A stretch of DNA of 64,000 nt from Ustulina deusta (Eukaryota > Ascomycota > Sordariomycetes > Xylariales > Xylariaceae), in the NCBI GenBank assembly GCA_023159155.1, contig JAJNNX010000084.1, forward strand, positions 1 through 64,000, in the 5' to 3' direction. The position numbers and the translations under genes were made by a program. Positions 13,956-27,221 of the stretch are shown in pieces; position 1 is the stretch's first letter, and each line of letters begins with the position of its first letter. The notes beneath the pieces are model-generated. The model saw only the letters and a list, made by a program, of their open reading frames with translations, did not search any database and had not been told where the DNA came from.

Positions 13956-14035
13956 TGTTTAACGTCAGTGCGGGGTGCCTAGGCTTTATATCGTAAGACC
14001 TCCCTAGAGGTATTGTGACGTAACAAGCTCTACCT
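13956..14035 (+). repeat. Terminal repeat copy at left edge of island
   Basis: Begins TGTTTAACGTCA, followed by TGCGGGG and GACGTAACAAGCT at similar spacing to the inverted copy at 9218-9140. It is the least mutated part of the island. The two copies point away from the 4.7-kb stretch between them, as expected for two elements of one family inserted in opposite directions. Confidence 0.55.
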
Positions 14036-17000
14036 ATTTCTAAATATAATAAGTGTTTTATATCCGGAAGTTAGGCAAAATGCCAGACTATGCTTTTGTA
14101 AGCTTATTATTTTATTGCTTATAATTACTATATTCTAATCTGCTAAGCTAGGCCTATAAGCTTTATATATTACTGGTTTTTAGTAATATTAGTTAGCTTA
14201 AACTTTTGCTTTTGCTATAGGTTTTTTTTTGTTTGTACTAGCGAGCTTTAGGGCTATATTATATAAATAGTTTTTTTTGTTGTTTTTGTTATTTTTTAAG
14301 TGTTTTTTTTTTGTTTTTTTGTATTTTTTTAATAAATTAACACTTTTTTGCTTATTAGTTTAAAGCCTAAAAAATAGCTATTTCTAGCTTTTCTTTCTTT
14401 TTTTTTTTTTTTTTTATATATTTTTTTTTAGCAGTACTACTTTTTTTTTTCTAAAAAAGCAAACATATTTTATTATAGTAGCCTATTGTTTAGCAAAAAT
14501 TTTAAAACATTATAAAGTTTTGTATTAACTACTGCCAATATTTTTATTTATTTATTATATATTATAAATTAAATTTATATAGTTTTATTAGTTAGCTATT
14601 TTTAAATTATTTTATATTATTGTTTTTTATAACTAGTTTAAGTAGTTTAAATTATTTTAGCTTGTTTATTTTAGTTTTTATATAATATATTATATGTTTT
14701 AGGTTTTTTTTTTATTTTTTTTAAAAAAAACAAAATATAAATATAATAAATTTTTTGTAGTACTAGTAATAGTTTTTATAAACTAATATAATATTTAAAT
14801 ATTAGTTTAAAATTTTTTTAAGCAAATATAGTATTTTTAAATATTTTTTAAGCTTATATTTAATTTTTACTGCTTTAAAGTTATTTAAAACATTAATATT
14901 CTAATTTTTTTGCTATTTTTTTATTATTTGTTTTATATTTTAATATATATTTTTTTTTAAAGCTAGTTGCTATAAAGCCTAATTTCAAGTCTAAAAGCTT
15001 TTTTTTTGTTTTAAGCTTTATTATTTTGTTTATTTATTTATTTATTTTTAATATTATATTATTTTATAAATTTATTATAATATTATTAATATATTTTTTT
15101 AGATATATTATAAAGTAGCTATATTATTTATATAAAATATAATTATAGTATTAGTTAAATATTATTAGATAGCTTTTTATAGCTTTTTAAAAGCTTTAAG
15201 TACTTTTATATTAAATATTACTCTATAAAAATATAAGCTTTTATATTTTTTTATAATTAATATTTATTTTTTATATAAAATATATTTATATTTAAAATTA
15301 TTTATTATTTTTAAGTTATTTATAAATATAATTATATTAAATATTAATTTATTAGTAAACTATTTTTTAAATATTTTTATTGCTGTTTTTTTATTTATAT
15401 TGTTTATAAAGCTTTTTTATAACCTTTCTAAAAATTTAAACAAATATAGTACTATTTGCTTAATATTTAGTAGTATTTTAGCTGCTATTTATAGGTTAAT
15501 ATATACTTATTACTATTAGCTAGTTTTTTTATTATTATATTGTTTTTAGTATTAATCTAATTATTAATAAGTATTATTTATATATTATTTTTATTTTAAA
15601 AGTATATTTATATTATGCTTATTTAAGGGCTATTTTTATTATTAGTATTTTGCTAATTATAAAAAAAGCATATTTAAAAAATATTTTTTATATAAGTAGT
15701 ATTTTTATTATTATTTTTAAAAGTATTTTTTAGATTCCTTATATATATTTGTTTAATTTTATACTAATTATTAGCTATTTATTTATTATTATTTTGTTTA
15801 CTAGTTTTTTTTATTTTTTATACTATGTTTAATATTTATATAAAAGTATTAGTATTAGAACTATATTTATTATTTTATAAAAGCCCGCTACTAAAGAGCT
15901 TTTTATTATAGCTAAAATAGTTCTAATATAATTGGCTATTTTTAGTCTTTTTATTGCTTTTTTTTTATATAACGTTAGAATTATAGTTTTTTGTTTAGAA
16001 AAACTTCTAGCTATTATAACACTAGGGCTTTTTATAGCTTTAAAAGATCTATTAAAAAAACTAGTATTATTGCTGTTTTATTATTAAGTTTAATTATAAA
16101 ATTAGCTATGCTTTAATTTTTTATAAAATAAATAGTTTTTATTTTTTTAGAAATAAATACTATTTTATTAGTTTAGTTATATTTAAAAATCTTATTAACT
16201 TATTTTTTTGTTTTATATTTGCTTTATTTTAAGGTTTTTTTTAGGGCTAGAACTACTAAGTTATTTATATACCCCTATTTACTAAAATTATTTCTAATTA
16301 GTTTATATAAATGTAATATATATAATATTAATAATACTAGAAAATTTTATAGTATACTATAAGCTACTTTTTTTAGATTTATTGCTATATTTTTTAGGTA
16401 TACTATAAATATATAGCTTATTAGAAAACTTTTAATAATTTTAATAATTACTATAAGCTAGCTTTATTTAGTTATTCTAGTTAAAAGTTTATTTTTTAAT
16501 AATATATTAAATATTTTTTATATATTAAAAATAACTAATATAACTATTATTTTATTAGCAAGAGCTAAATTTATATTATATATTAAGCTAGCTACTAAGT
16601 TAGTAGCAGATTCTTTAAGTATAGCTTTTATATATTATAAACTTATTAGGCTTATTTTTAGCATTATTTATATTATTTTTTTTATTATAAGTCTTTTAAG
16701 TTTTTTTTTTATATAAAATAATAAAACAATTAGTTTTTAAAACCTATATAATATAAAGTTTATTTTGTTTATTTTAAATAATATAATTATATTAATTTGT
16801 TTTTAGATTTTTAAAAAAATATTATATTTTAGATATTTTTTTAGGAATTATTGGTAGTATTTTTTTATTACAAGCTATATAATATTTAAAAGCTTAATTA
16901 TTACTAAATTTATTTTTAGCAATATTAAAATAATTTTTGTAGTATATTTGCGTGCTTTTTTTATTATGACTCTAGTATTTTAAAGTAGTTATGCTTGTTT

Positions 17001-18250
17001 GTCCGGTTTTAAAGCTTTTATTATTAGTAAGTTATTATTTATATTAAATCTTTTAAAAATATTTCTAGTAAAATATTTGATTTTTTTTTTGTTTTAATTA
17101 TAACTTTTTATTTATTTATAAAAAATAAAGCTTTAATTGTTTTATTCTGTTTATACTAATTAATAATTACTATTAAGTTTTTATTATTTTATATATTATT
17201 AATTTTTATTTTTTAATAGTCCGTTTTTGCTTTTTTTATTATTATTATTAATAGCTATTTTTTATTTATTTTTATATTTTTAGTATTAAATAACTTTTTA
17301 TATTCTATTTATATTTTTATATATTTGTTTATTTATTATAGTATAGACCTGCTTTACTTGCGTTTTTTAGTTCTAATAGTTTTTATATATTTAGTTATTA
17401 GGGTTAATAGTACTTCTGCAACTTTTTTTATTGCTTTTAATATAGCAGCTTTTTTAATTTTTAGTAATATATTAGTTTTTATTTTTATTAAGTTCTATAG
17501 CTATTTTAAGTTTTTTTTTTTAATAATTATTTTAAATAGTTTATTTAAATAATAAGTAAAGCCCTACTATAGCAATATAATCTATAGTAGCTTATAGTCT
17601 AAAAAGTTTTTAGTTTTTTTATTATATAACTTTTAATAAAAAAAATATTTAAAAAAAAAAAACGTTTAAAATATATTTTGTTTTATAAGTTACTTTTTTT
17701 TAGCATACTTATAAAATATATTCCTATTTTTACTAATTATTCTAAAATTTATTATTTATTATATAATATAGCAACTTTAAGCTTTTAATCTAAATATTAT
17801 ATATTTAAATTGTTTATTATTAAGCAGTTTTTTAGTAGCTCTAGTACTATAATATATTTTATTACTATATTTATATTTAATATTTTATAATATATAAAAA
17901 GTTTATATTTATTAATATTAAACTATATTATATTATAGTAATATACTAGAGTTTTTTTTTTTATTATAAAGTTTTTTTATATTTTAATATATATTATTAT
18001 TTTTAGTTTATTACTTTTTTTTATATCCTAAATGTTTATTAGTCTATAATTATTATATTTATAATATATTTATATATTTTTGTTTTTTTGTTTGTTTATT
18101 TATAGCTTTATAAATATTATAACGTTTATTTTTTTATTTTAGTACTTTTATAAAAAAATTAAATAGTTATTTATTTTATGTTTAATATTTTAAATTATTA
18201 TTTTTATTATTTAAAGTTTTAAAACGTTTTTTTTTTTTAATATTATTTAG

Positions 18251-18504
18251 TGTTGTAATAATAGTGTTAACTACGCACGAAACTACTACCAACTGCATAT
18301 AAGACTATTTGTACAACACTAGCAATTGGTTAATTGGTCCAATTGCGTAGGCGGTATATATATGTAGAATTCTTTTACTATATAAGAATCCTCTGTACGA
18401 AGGTCCTACTTTTGTACGGATAGTTAGAAAAATAGATCAATATATATAATTATTTATTTTACCCTTTTGTTACATATAATATTATACCCCCTAACTACCT
18501 AACA
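18251..18504 (+). repeat. 5' LTR of Ty1/copia element (254 bp)
   Basis: Starts TGTTGTAATAATAGTG and ends CCTAACA, the standard TG...CA ends. It pairs with the copy at 25185-25438, which has exactly the same length; differences I could see are C/T or G/A transitions. Confidence 0.93.
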
Positions 18505-21500
18505 CTAATCAGTATTCTTGGCTAAAAAATATAAATTAGCAAAAATAAAAATAGAATCTTAACCTAGTTGTACGGACCGCATATTTTATATTGTACTTTA
18601 GTTTTTTTAGTAGTAAGCTAACAAAAAAAAAATTAATTATCTATTTGTACTTCGGTTCGGCTTTTATATAAAAATATAATTAATAGCGCGTAACTATATT
18701 ATTTCTTAATTATTATTATATAAACTACGCAAAAGTTTGCATTATAATTAAACTTTTTTATTTTTATTTTTTATATTTATAAATATATTAAATAATAACT
18801 AATTATATAAAAACTATTAAAAATAAACATATAAAAATATTAAAGTTTTTAAAAAATAACCCCTAATATTTTTAAACAACTTTTTATATAAATTTATAGC
18901 TAAAAAAATTACTAAGTATACTAGTATTTTTTTAATTGCTATATAAAAAACTATTAATTTTTATATATATAATAATACTTTATATAATTTTTATATAATA
19001 ATTAAAAAAAAAATTAATATATAAATTATATATTTATATATTAAATATAATTAAACTTTATATAAACTAAAAGTTTTTTAAAAAATACTAATAAAAAATA
19101 TTAAATTAGTTAAACTATAAATATTATAAATAATTAATAATAAAATTATTATAAAAATATATAATATATTTTATATAAAAAATATTCTAAACTAAAAGCT
19201 AGCAAAGTATTTAAAAAAAAACTATATTATATAACTTATAAAAAACAAATATATTTTAGTATATAAACTTTAATTTTTTATATAATAATTTTAAATATTA
19301 CTAGCGTTTTTTATTTTAAATTAATAATTCTTTAGTTAAAACTATAATAATAAAAACTTTTCTATATAATAGAATAGTTCTATAATATTTACTTTTAAAA
19401 CTAAAGCATAATTCTAAAAAGATTTCTGTATGCAAAGTTAAAAAAAACCTTTAACCTAAAACAATATATTACTATATAACAATAAAATACTAAAAGTATA
19501 TTTTTAAAAAATACTTCTAATTATAAAACACTACCTATTTTTTATACCGATTAATAACCCAGCTATATAAGCCAGAAATATACTATATTTCTAATATATA
19601 ATAAAATACCTAGTCTTATAATACCTCCTATAGACCTCTAAACAACTAATATTTTATATAATACTAAATATAAAAATATTTATATCCTATATCTAAAATA
19701 GGATTATTCTAGGAATAAAATATTAAATATTTTTAAAAACTTAATAAAAAAAAAAAAACTATTCCAAAAAGCTATATAATCTATTTTATAATAAAATATA
19801 ATAGTTTATTAACTTTTGCTATAAAATAAAAATTATAAAAGAATAATTTTATATAATATTTTTAGCTATTCTAACTAATCGTACAAAAAATTATTATATA
19901 TATTATATTAGTTCTAATTATATATAAAAAAAAACATATAATATTATAAACTTATATTTTAATATAGTTATAAACTATAACTAGTATTAAATAAACTAAA
20001 CTAATATTATTTTTATATAAATATATAAACAAAAAAAAAACTTTTTTTTATATAAAACATTAAAAATTATAATTAACAAACTATTAAAAATATAAAAAGT
20101 ACTTAAAGCAAAATACTTAAAAAAAATATATTTTAGTATAACTATTATATAAACATACAAAAGTATACTAGAATTTAAAACAATACTTATTTTTTAAAAA
20201 CCTATATTTAAAAGTTTTTTTTCTAACTTTTGTTCGTAGTTCTAAATTAAAGGCAACCTATTAAACAAACATTTCGTATAAAAAGCAGAAAATACTTACT
20301 ATACAAACAAACAATATAACTATACTAATTGCTATTCCATACAACATAAAAGTACTAAACAATACTTTTATAATTTTTAAAAATAATACCCCAGCCAAAA
20401 TCACATAAATAATTATTCCTAAAAAAATATTTATATAAATAAAAAATACTTTGTTTATTAAAAAGAAAAATATTAATTAATAAACTATGCTTTTTAAAAA
20501 AAAGCTCGTATAAAAAGCTAATACTTTAATACATATAAAATAATGTTTAATAATAAACTAACCCCGGCAGAATTTTTTACTTATTTTATTAAATATAAAA
20601 ATTATTTAGATTTATATAATAATAATAAAAAAAAATTTCTAATATATATAATAAAAATATAATATAATATATTATAAATAATATATTTATATATTATATA
20701 ACTTAAAAAAAATTTAAATAATAATAACAAACTAGTATTATATAAAATACTAAAGCATTATTTAGAATATAAATATTTTAAAATTTTTAAATATAAAAAA
20801 GCTATAAGCAAAAGCATATATATAAAAAACTTTTATATAAAAATTATATAAATACTTAGAACAACTAAAATAAGCTTTAGTAAAAATTATATAATAATTT
20901 TAATTAATATAATTTTAATTAATAATAAGATTAGTTATATAATTTTTTATATATTAAATATTTTTATTTTATTTTTATTTTTATTAAAGGATATAAACTA
21001 TTTAAAAGCTTACTTTAATAATATAAAAAATATTATTATATAAAAAAACAAAAGTACTTTTTTTATTATATATAAATAAAACTATTTTTTTTTAATATTT
21101 ATTTATATAAAACAGCTAACTATTTTATTAAAATTAAACTATAGCGTTTATACAAACATTTTAGGCATTTTTATATAAAAAAACTATATAAAATATTAAT
21201 TTATATAAAATATAAAATTAAATAGCCAATTTTAAAAAAAAATCCAAAAATTTTATTATTATTACTAAATATATAATAAAGCTCTATACTATTTTAAGTT
21301 TATAATTAAAAATAATTATAAATTTAACTATAAAATAGTTATAAATATTATATAAATAAAAAACTAAAACATATTATATATAATTAATACTATAATATTA
21401 TTTTAAGCAGCTATTTTTTTAAAATCTATATTTATACAAAATATATAAAAAATATTATATAAATATTAGATTAATATTTATTAAAAACTTTTTAATAATA

Positions 21501-21730
21501 TTATATATAACTTAAAAACAAATTTCTTATCAAATAAATTTAAAAAATATACAAAAATAACAAGCATACAATACTATAAAATATTTATTAAAATATACTA
21601 AGCAATTAAAAAAATAAAACAAACATATAAACTGCTAAAACATATATATAATATTTTTAAAAAAAAAATTAATATATAAACAAACAATAAATTAATTTTA
21701 TAAATAGCAATTAAAACATTAAATAATATA

Positions 21731-22100
21731 GCCGGACTAAACAGCTTTATATTAACCCTTTTTATTTTTGGAGCATACTTATATATTAATAAAAAAAAAA
21801 ACTTTTTTCTAGTTCTTATATAAAAAGCAGCAGTTATTTAAAACGTAATAAAAATACTACATAAAAACTATATAAAAATTAAAATCAACCGTACAATCAA
21901 AAAACAAAATAAATTATTTTTGTATAATATATTTATATTTCCTTTCTGTAACAAAGTTTTAATATAAAAAAAAATATATATATATAAAAAAGCCTATATA
22001 AAATTAAATATAATTATTGCTTTAATAAATAAACTAATATATTTCTGCTATATATAAGTTAAACTATACTACTATACAAAAAATACTTAAATTAAAAATA
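21731..22100 (+). pseudogene. Integrase C-terminal remnant of Ty1/copia polyprotein
   Basis: In one plus-strand frame, with several stops, the order of residues follows the C-terminal part of integrase from fungal copia-type polyproteins: AGLNSFILTLFIFGAYLYI, then a basic helix, then a barrel ending in VKLYYYTKNT. Matching was by eye against the remembered family pattern (AGPDGLVPTLLVFGAYPR, ending FRSTxVKPYY). Confidence 0.7.
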
Positions 22101-23059
22101 TAAAAAATAATAATATATAACTAATACAACTAATAATAATACAAAAAAAACATAGCTAGCCAAAAAAAGAACCTATTATATATTTATTATATAACACCTA
22201 AACACTATAAACCTTTTTAACTATAAAAAAATATTAAGCTTTTAAACTAATAACTAAACTTTATATAAATAAAATTATTATAACTTTTAAAAAACTATTC
22301 AAAAAATTAAATATAACAAAAATTAATAAACTTATTATATAAAATATTTTTAAGTTTATTATATATAATCTAAATATATATATAAAAATATATATTTTTA
22401 AATTTTGCTTTATATAAAAAAAAAAAAAAAATATTAAGCTATATAAAAAATTAAAACTAATTATATAAAAGTATAATAATACTAAAAAAAGCATAGTTCT
22501 AACCTAATCGCTAATAATCTAACAAATAAACTAATAGCTAATTTTAGCCCTTAGATTTATTTTTATATATAACTTTAAAGCATTATACAAGCTTAGAAAT
22601 ATTACTTAAACTTATATCTAATTAAAAAATAAATTATTATATAATATTTATACCTATTTATTTTTAGAACTAAAAAACAAATATTTTTTAAAAATTATTC
22701 TATAAATTATATAACTTTTATATAGCCTAGCTAAATCTAAGCTATATTAATTTAAAACTTATTATTAATACTACTAAAAAAAACTTAAAATATAAATATT
22801 TATATATAATTTATATTTACTATTTATATATAATAGCTTAAATATTTTTAAAATAACTAAAATATAAACAAACAATATTTTAAGCTTTATAACTCCAAAC
22901 TTTTTAGTATATAAAAAAAAAGAACTTTAGTAAGCAAAACTTTATATAAAACTAAAAAAAACTTTATTTTTTGACTACTTAATCAAGTTTAATAATAAAA
23001 AGATTTTTTTATATAAATATAACATTATAATAACTTAAAAAAACTAAACTAAAAATTTA

Positions 23060-23400
23060 ATTAAAATTAACCCTTATATAAAAAGGTTTATTTAAGCTTA
23101 TATTTTTTAATAAGCCTAAAAAATATATATTAATAATATATACTAACTAGAAGCTATATATAACTTTACTATTGCAGCTTAAATAACTTAGCTATAATTA
23201 TATAATATTAAAATATTAAATAAATAGATTAAATAGCAAAAAAATAACTTAATTTAAAAATTTATATTTATTTTATTTAATTTTTATTATATAAAACTAT
23301 TTATTTTTATAAATAGCTTATTTATAAATAATATAAATATAACTTTTTAGTTTAGCTTTATTATTATATTAGTAATTAAAACTTATATAAAAAATATAAC
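23060..23400 (+). pseudogene. RNase H-like remnant of Ty1/copia polyprotein
   Basis: The frame around IYQLEAIYNFTIAAQIT, followed by LFIFINSLFINNINITF, matches the order of a copia RNase H segment (YRPEASFDLSRAAQ, then the VFTDASFANN Asp motif), with Asp and Ala codons shifted by transitions. It lies downstream of integrase, which gives the Ty1/copia order. Confidence 0.6.
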
Positions 23401-23958
23401 AAACCTAAACTTTAAAATTAAAAAGAATATTATATACTAAAATTTAAACAAATATAAACAAGTTATATAATATAGTAAGCAGCTTTAATAATACTATTAC
23501 TTTTTATACAACTTTTTAAAAAGTTATAAAAATACTTAACCTATTTTTAATATTTATTATTTTATATTTAAACTTGAAATTATTATATAATTGTTTAGTT
23601 AAACTAAAAATAATACAAAAAAAAACTAATAATTAATATTATATTTTTTTAAAAATTATATAAAAAAAAACTTTTTCTAAAATATAATAAATTAATAATA
23701 AAAATAATTTAATAAATATATTTACTAAATATACCCCAAACTAAGTATTAAAAACTCTAGTTTTTATTAATAAGCTGCTTATATAAATTAAAACACTTAT
23801 TAAAAAACTATAAAAAATATACTTATATAATAAAAAATAACTAATAACTAGGCTATATATAAAAAAGCAAATATTATATATAAGCATTAAAAAAAATAAA
23901 AAAGCATAAAAAAAACAATAAAAATTTATTTATATTTCGAAGGGCTAATATATAACTA

Positions 23959-23999
23959 CCCCCCTTCCCCCCCCTTCCCCCTAGACAAAACCTCCCCCC
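23959..23999 (-). other. C-rich tract, possible G-quadruplex on minus strand
   Basis: Four C-runs of 6, 8, 5 and 6 bases (23959-23964, 23967-23974, 23977-23981, 23994-23999) stand out in otherwise AT-rich sequence. On the minus strand these are four long G-runs separated by short loops except the last, a classical quadruplex-forming pattern. Pure C-runs contain no CpA and so would escape RIP. Confidence 0.7.
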
Positions 24000-24529
24000 T
24001 CTTTCTCTAACTATAGTTAAAGCATTACGTTTTATACAAGCGCTAAACGCAAGCACTGCACATACCTTCCTAAAAACCAAAAACCTAACAATATATTAAA
24101 AATAGCGCCCTAGTATAGTAGCAGTAGCTGCCATACAAACCGTTTGTACAAAACAAAAATACTATTTTTTAACTTTAGACCAAAATAGCCTAAAAATAGC
24201 TTTTTTAGCAAATAAACTTAGCTTAAACATCCGTAAAAATATCTAATAATAATACCTAAAATATAATATTAATAAATAAAGCAATAATAATAGTACTTTT
24301 TTTGTTTTATAATATAATAAAATATATTAACTATTAAATATACTAAAAATTATTTATATAAAAATAAAAACTAAAAATATATATAAAGGCTTAGTAAGCT
24401 TAATTTTTTATAAAAAAGCTATATATTTCTATATAGCTATTATTTTTTATATAAACAAAATTTTAAAACTATAAAATATTACTTAAAACAAATAATACTA
24501 GATATAAGCAAACAAAAGCAGTAATAAAT

Positions 24530-24713
24530 ATATTATTATTATTACTACTACTACTAACAATACTACTTAAATTATTATTAATATAATACTTAAAACAATA
24601 AAAAAGTTTTATATATAATAGTAATAATAGTAGTAGTAGTAGTAATAGTAGTACTACTACTACTAATAATATTATTACTACTACTACTACTATTATTACT
24701 ACTACTACTATTA
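24530..24713. repeat. Trinucleotide repeats, partly palindromic
   Basis: Runs of ATT/ACT at 24530-24555 are followed at 24617-24713 by blocks of TAG/GTA repeats and then the complementary ACT/CTA repeats. The second part is an imperfect inverted repeat able to fold into a hairpin. Confidence 0.85.
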
Positions 24714-24776
24714 TATAATAATTATTATTTTTAAATTAATATAACTTTAAAATAATAGCTAAAGTATATATATAAT

Positions 24777-24804
24777 GTGTGTATATATATATATATATAT
24801 ATAT
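24777..24804. repeat. GT/TA dinucleotide microsatellite
   Basis: A GTGTGT start followed by about eleven TA units, directly before a purine-rich A/G tract at about 24809-24838. It is inside the copia element's 3' non-coding region. Confidence 0.85.
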
Positions 24805-24920
24805 GCCTAAAAAAAAAAAAGGAAAAAAAAAGAAAAAGCAGTATAAAAGCAGCCTGTTTTATATATAATAGTTATAAATATTACACTTTATCTAATCTTA
24901 AGCACTTTTAAACAGCGCAC

Positions 24921-25005
24921 AAAAAGCAGTTATATATAAAAGGCAGTTATGCATAAAAAGCAATTATATATAAAAAGCAGTCACGTATAGAAAGCAGTTA
25001 TATAT
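24921..25005. repeat. Five tandem 17-bp units
   Basis: Five head-to-tail copies of a 17-bp unit with consensus AAAAAGCAGTTATATAT; variants are AAAAGGCAGTTATGCAT, AAAAAGCAATTATATAT, AAAAAGCAGTCACGTAT and AGAAAGCAGTTATATAT. Most differences are transitions. It sits about 180 bp before the right LTR of the copia element. Confidence 0.9.
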
Positions 25006-25184
25006 AATAAACAAACTATAAAAAGCTTTTTAAAAAAATAGCAATTTAATATACTATTAAACAATTCTATTAGTTATAGATTAGCTATATGTTATAGTTT
25101 ATATTTTTTTTATGTTTAAAAATTTTTTTTTTTTTTATAGCAATTATATAGAAGTGCGCTATAGTTAAAAAAGAAAAAAGCCAG

Positions 25185-25438
25185 TATTATAATAATAGTA
25201 TTAACTACGTATAAAGCTACTACTAACTATATATAAAACTATTCGTACAACACTAGCAATTGGCTAATTGGTCCAATTGCATAAGCGGTATATATATATA
25301 GAATTCTTTTACTATATAAGAATCCTCCGTACAAAGGTCCTACCTTCGTACAGATAGTTAAAAAAATAGATCGATATATATAGTTATTTATCTCACCCCT
25401 TTGTTACGTACAATATCGTACCCCCTGGCCACCTAATA
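25185..25438 (+). repeat. 3' LTR of Ty1/copia element (254 bp)
   Basis: Same length as the 5' LTR. Its first bases TATTATAATAATAGTA equal the 5' copy with G-to-A changes, and its last bases CCTAATA equal CCTAACA with C-to-T. It is followed by the target duplication TTTAG. Confidence 0.93.
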
Positions 25439-27221
25439 TTTAGTTATATTATTGCACTACTTTTTATATTTTTGCTTCTAAACCTAGTAATAGATCTATA
25501 AGCTTTTTATATACTTTTAAGCATTTATTATAATATTTCTTTTATTTTTTTAAGCTTTAAAATACTATATTTATTTATAAATCTTTTTACTAGCGTTTTT
25601 AGTACTACTAGTAGTAGTACTAGCATTACTAGTTAGATTATTATTAAAAATATAATAATAATTTTTATTTTTATTTTTATTTTTTTTAATATATTATTTA
25701 AAAATAAAACAAAAAAAATAAAAATTATAACTATATCCGATTTGTTCTATATTTACTTTTCTAGTATAAAAAAAGCTTTTTTTTTATTATTACTGCTTTA
25801 TTATTTTAGCTAGCTTATTAATTTTTTTTTGGCTTATTTATAGCAGTTAAAAATAATTAATATTTATTATTATAGTTTTTATTACTTATTTTTTAAATTA
25901 TTTTTAATTTAGCTTGTATTATTAAAACAATAGTTCTTTTAATTTTTTGTAGCTTTATAAAGCAGTTTTTATAGCTTACTAAGTATAAGCTATAGTAGTT
26001 TATATATTTTAGTAATACTATATATTTTTTATTATTTATTAATTTATAAATATTTAGTTAAATATTATAGTTTTTAGAAAGCAGTTTTTAATTATAGTAT
26101 TTTAATATATAATAGTTCTAATATTTTAAGTTATACCAAACTATTTAGATTTATTTTTTTTTTATAAAAAAGCTTGCTAATTAAAAATAGTTTAAACTTT
26201 TTTATTAATTTTTTAAAAACTATAACCTAAATAATTTTTAAAATTTTAAAATTTATTTTTTTATAAAATATATAAATATTAACTAAAATAACACTTATTT
26301 ATATTTTAATTTTTATTATTATTATTTTTTATATAATATTTATTAAAGTACTTAATATATAATCGGTTATAAATACTAAAACTTAAAAAATAATATATAT
26401 TATTTATTTTTTAAAAAGTTTAATTATTTAAGCTTATAAAGTTTATTTAATAATTTTAATACTTTATTTTTTAAGTAGCTTATTTTATATTATTAAATTA
26501 ATTATTTTAATTATTTAGCCCGTTTTTATAAACTATATATTTTAAATAATTTTTATTAATAGTTTTAAGTTTTTTAAAAGCATTATTTTTATTATAAAAA
26601 CTATTTTTTATTAGAACTATAGTATTTTTTTGCCTAATTAAACAAATATATAAATATTTTTATTTGTATTAAAATACTAGCTAGTTATAAAAATATTATA
26701 TTTTAGCTTTTAAATTATATATTTATAAACATATTAAAATATTATTTTAAAATTTTAATATAATTATAAATTAATTATTTATAGTTAGCCTAAATATTAC
26801 TTTAAAATAAACATATAAAATTATTTAATATAATTGCTAGCTATATAATAATTTTTTAATAGATTTTGTTTTTATAATCGATTTTTATATACTGCTTGTT
26901 TAGTATATTATAAAACAAAAGTTTTTAAATTTTTTTTTCTAGTTATTTTTAGCTTTAATAATAAATTCATTATTTAATTTTTAGCCCGTTTTACTAGTTT
27001 AAAGTTAGCTCGTATTAGCGTATTAATAATAAATATTTATATATATATATTTATAGTATTATTAAATATTATAATAGCTTGTAATAAAGTAGTAAAGTTT
27101 TATATTAGTAAAGTTTTTTAGCTACGCTAAAAAATATTACTAATTAGACCTTTGGTGTTTTGTAGGAACAGCGCTAATTTTAGCGCTATTAAGAATTTTG
27201 GTAGTGTGCGCTGCACTGGAC

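Larger units (their letters stand above)
18251..25438 (+). mobile_element. Complete RIP-mutated Ty1/copia LTR retrotransposon
   Basis: A 7188-bp element bounded by two 254-bp LTRs and flanked by a perfect 5-bp target duplication TTTAG (18246-18250 and 25439-25443). Integrase-type sequence lies before RNase H-type sequence on the plus strand, the Ty1/copia order. A purine run AAAAAAGAAAAAAG at 25167-25180 sits just inside the right LTR, as expected for the polypurine tract of a plus-strand element. No open reading frame survives; decay is by transitions. Between the RNase H relic and the right LTR lies about 1.7 kb without recognised coding sequence, holding simple repeats. Confidence 0.9.

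Noticed and set aside
17325..17552. 75-codon frame rich in Phe, Ile, Leu in the AT-rich island
   Set aside because: Composition is simply what AT-saturated DNA encodes; no family resemblance.
22261..22494. 77-codon hydrophobic frame inside the copia element
   Set aside because: On the strand opposite to the polyprotein and explained by AT bias.
23874..24080. 68-codon frame with a Gly-rich stretch over the C-rich tract
   Set aside because: The Gly run is just the C-runs read on the minus strand; the remainder is low-complexity.
24921..25005. Short regular repeats considered as a CRISPR-like array
   Set aside because: Units are directly adjacent without spacers and lie in a fungal retrotransposon.
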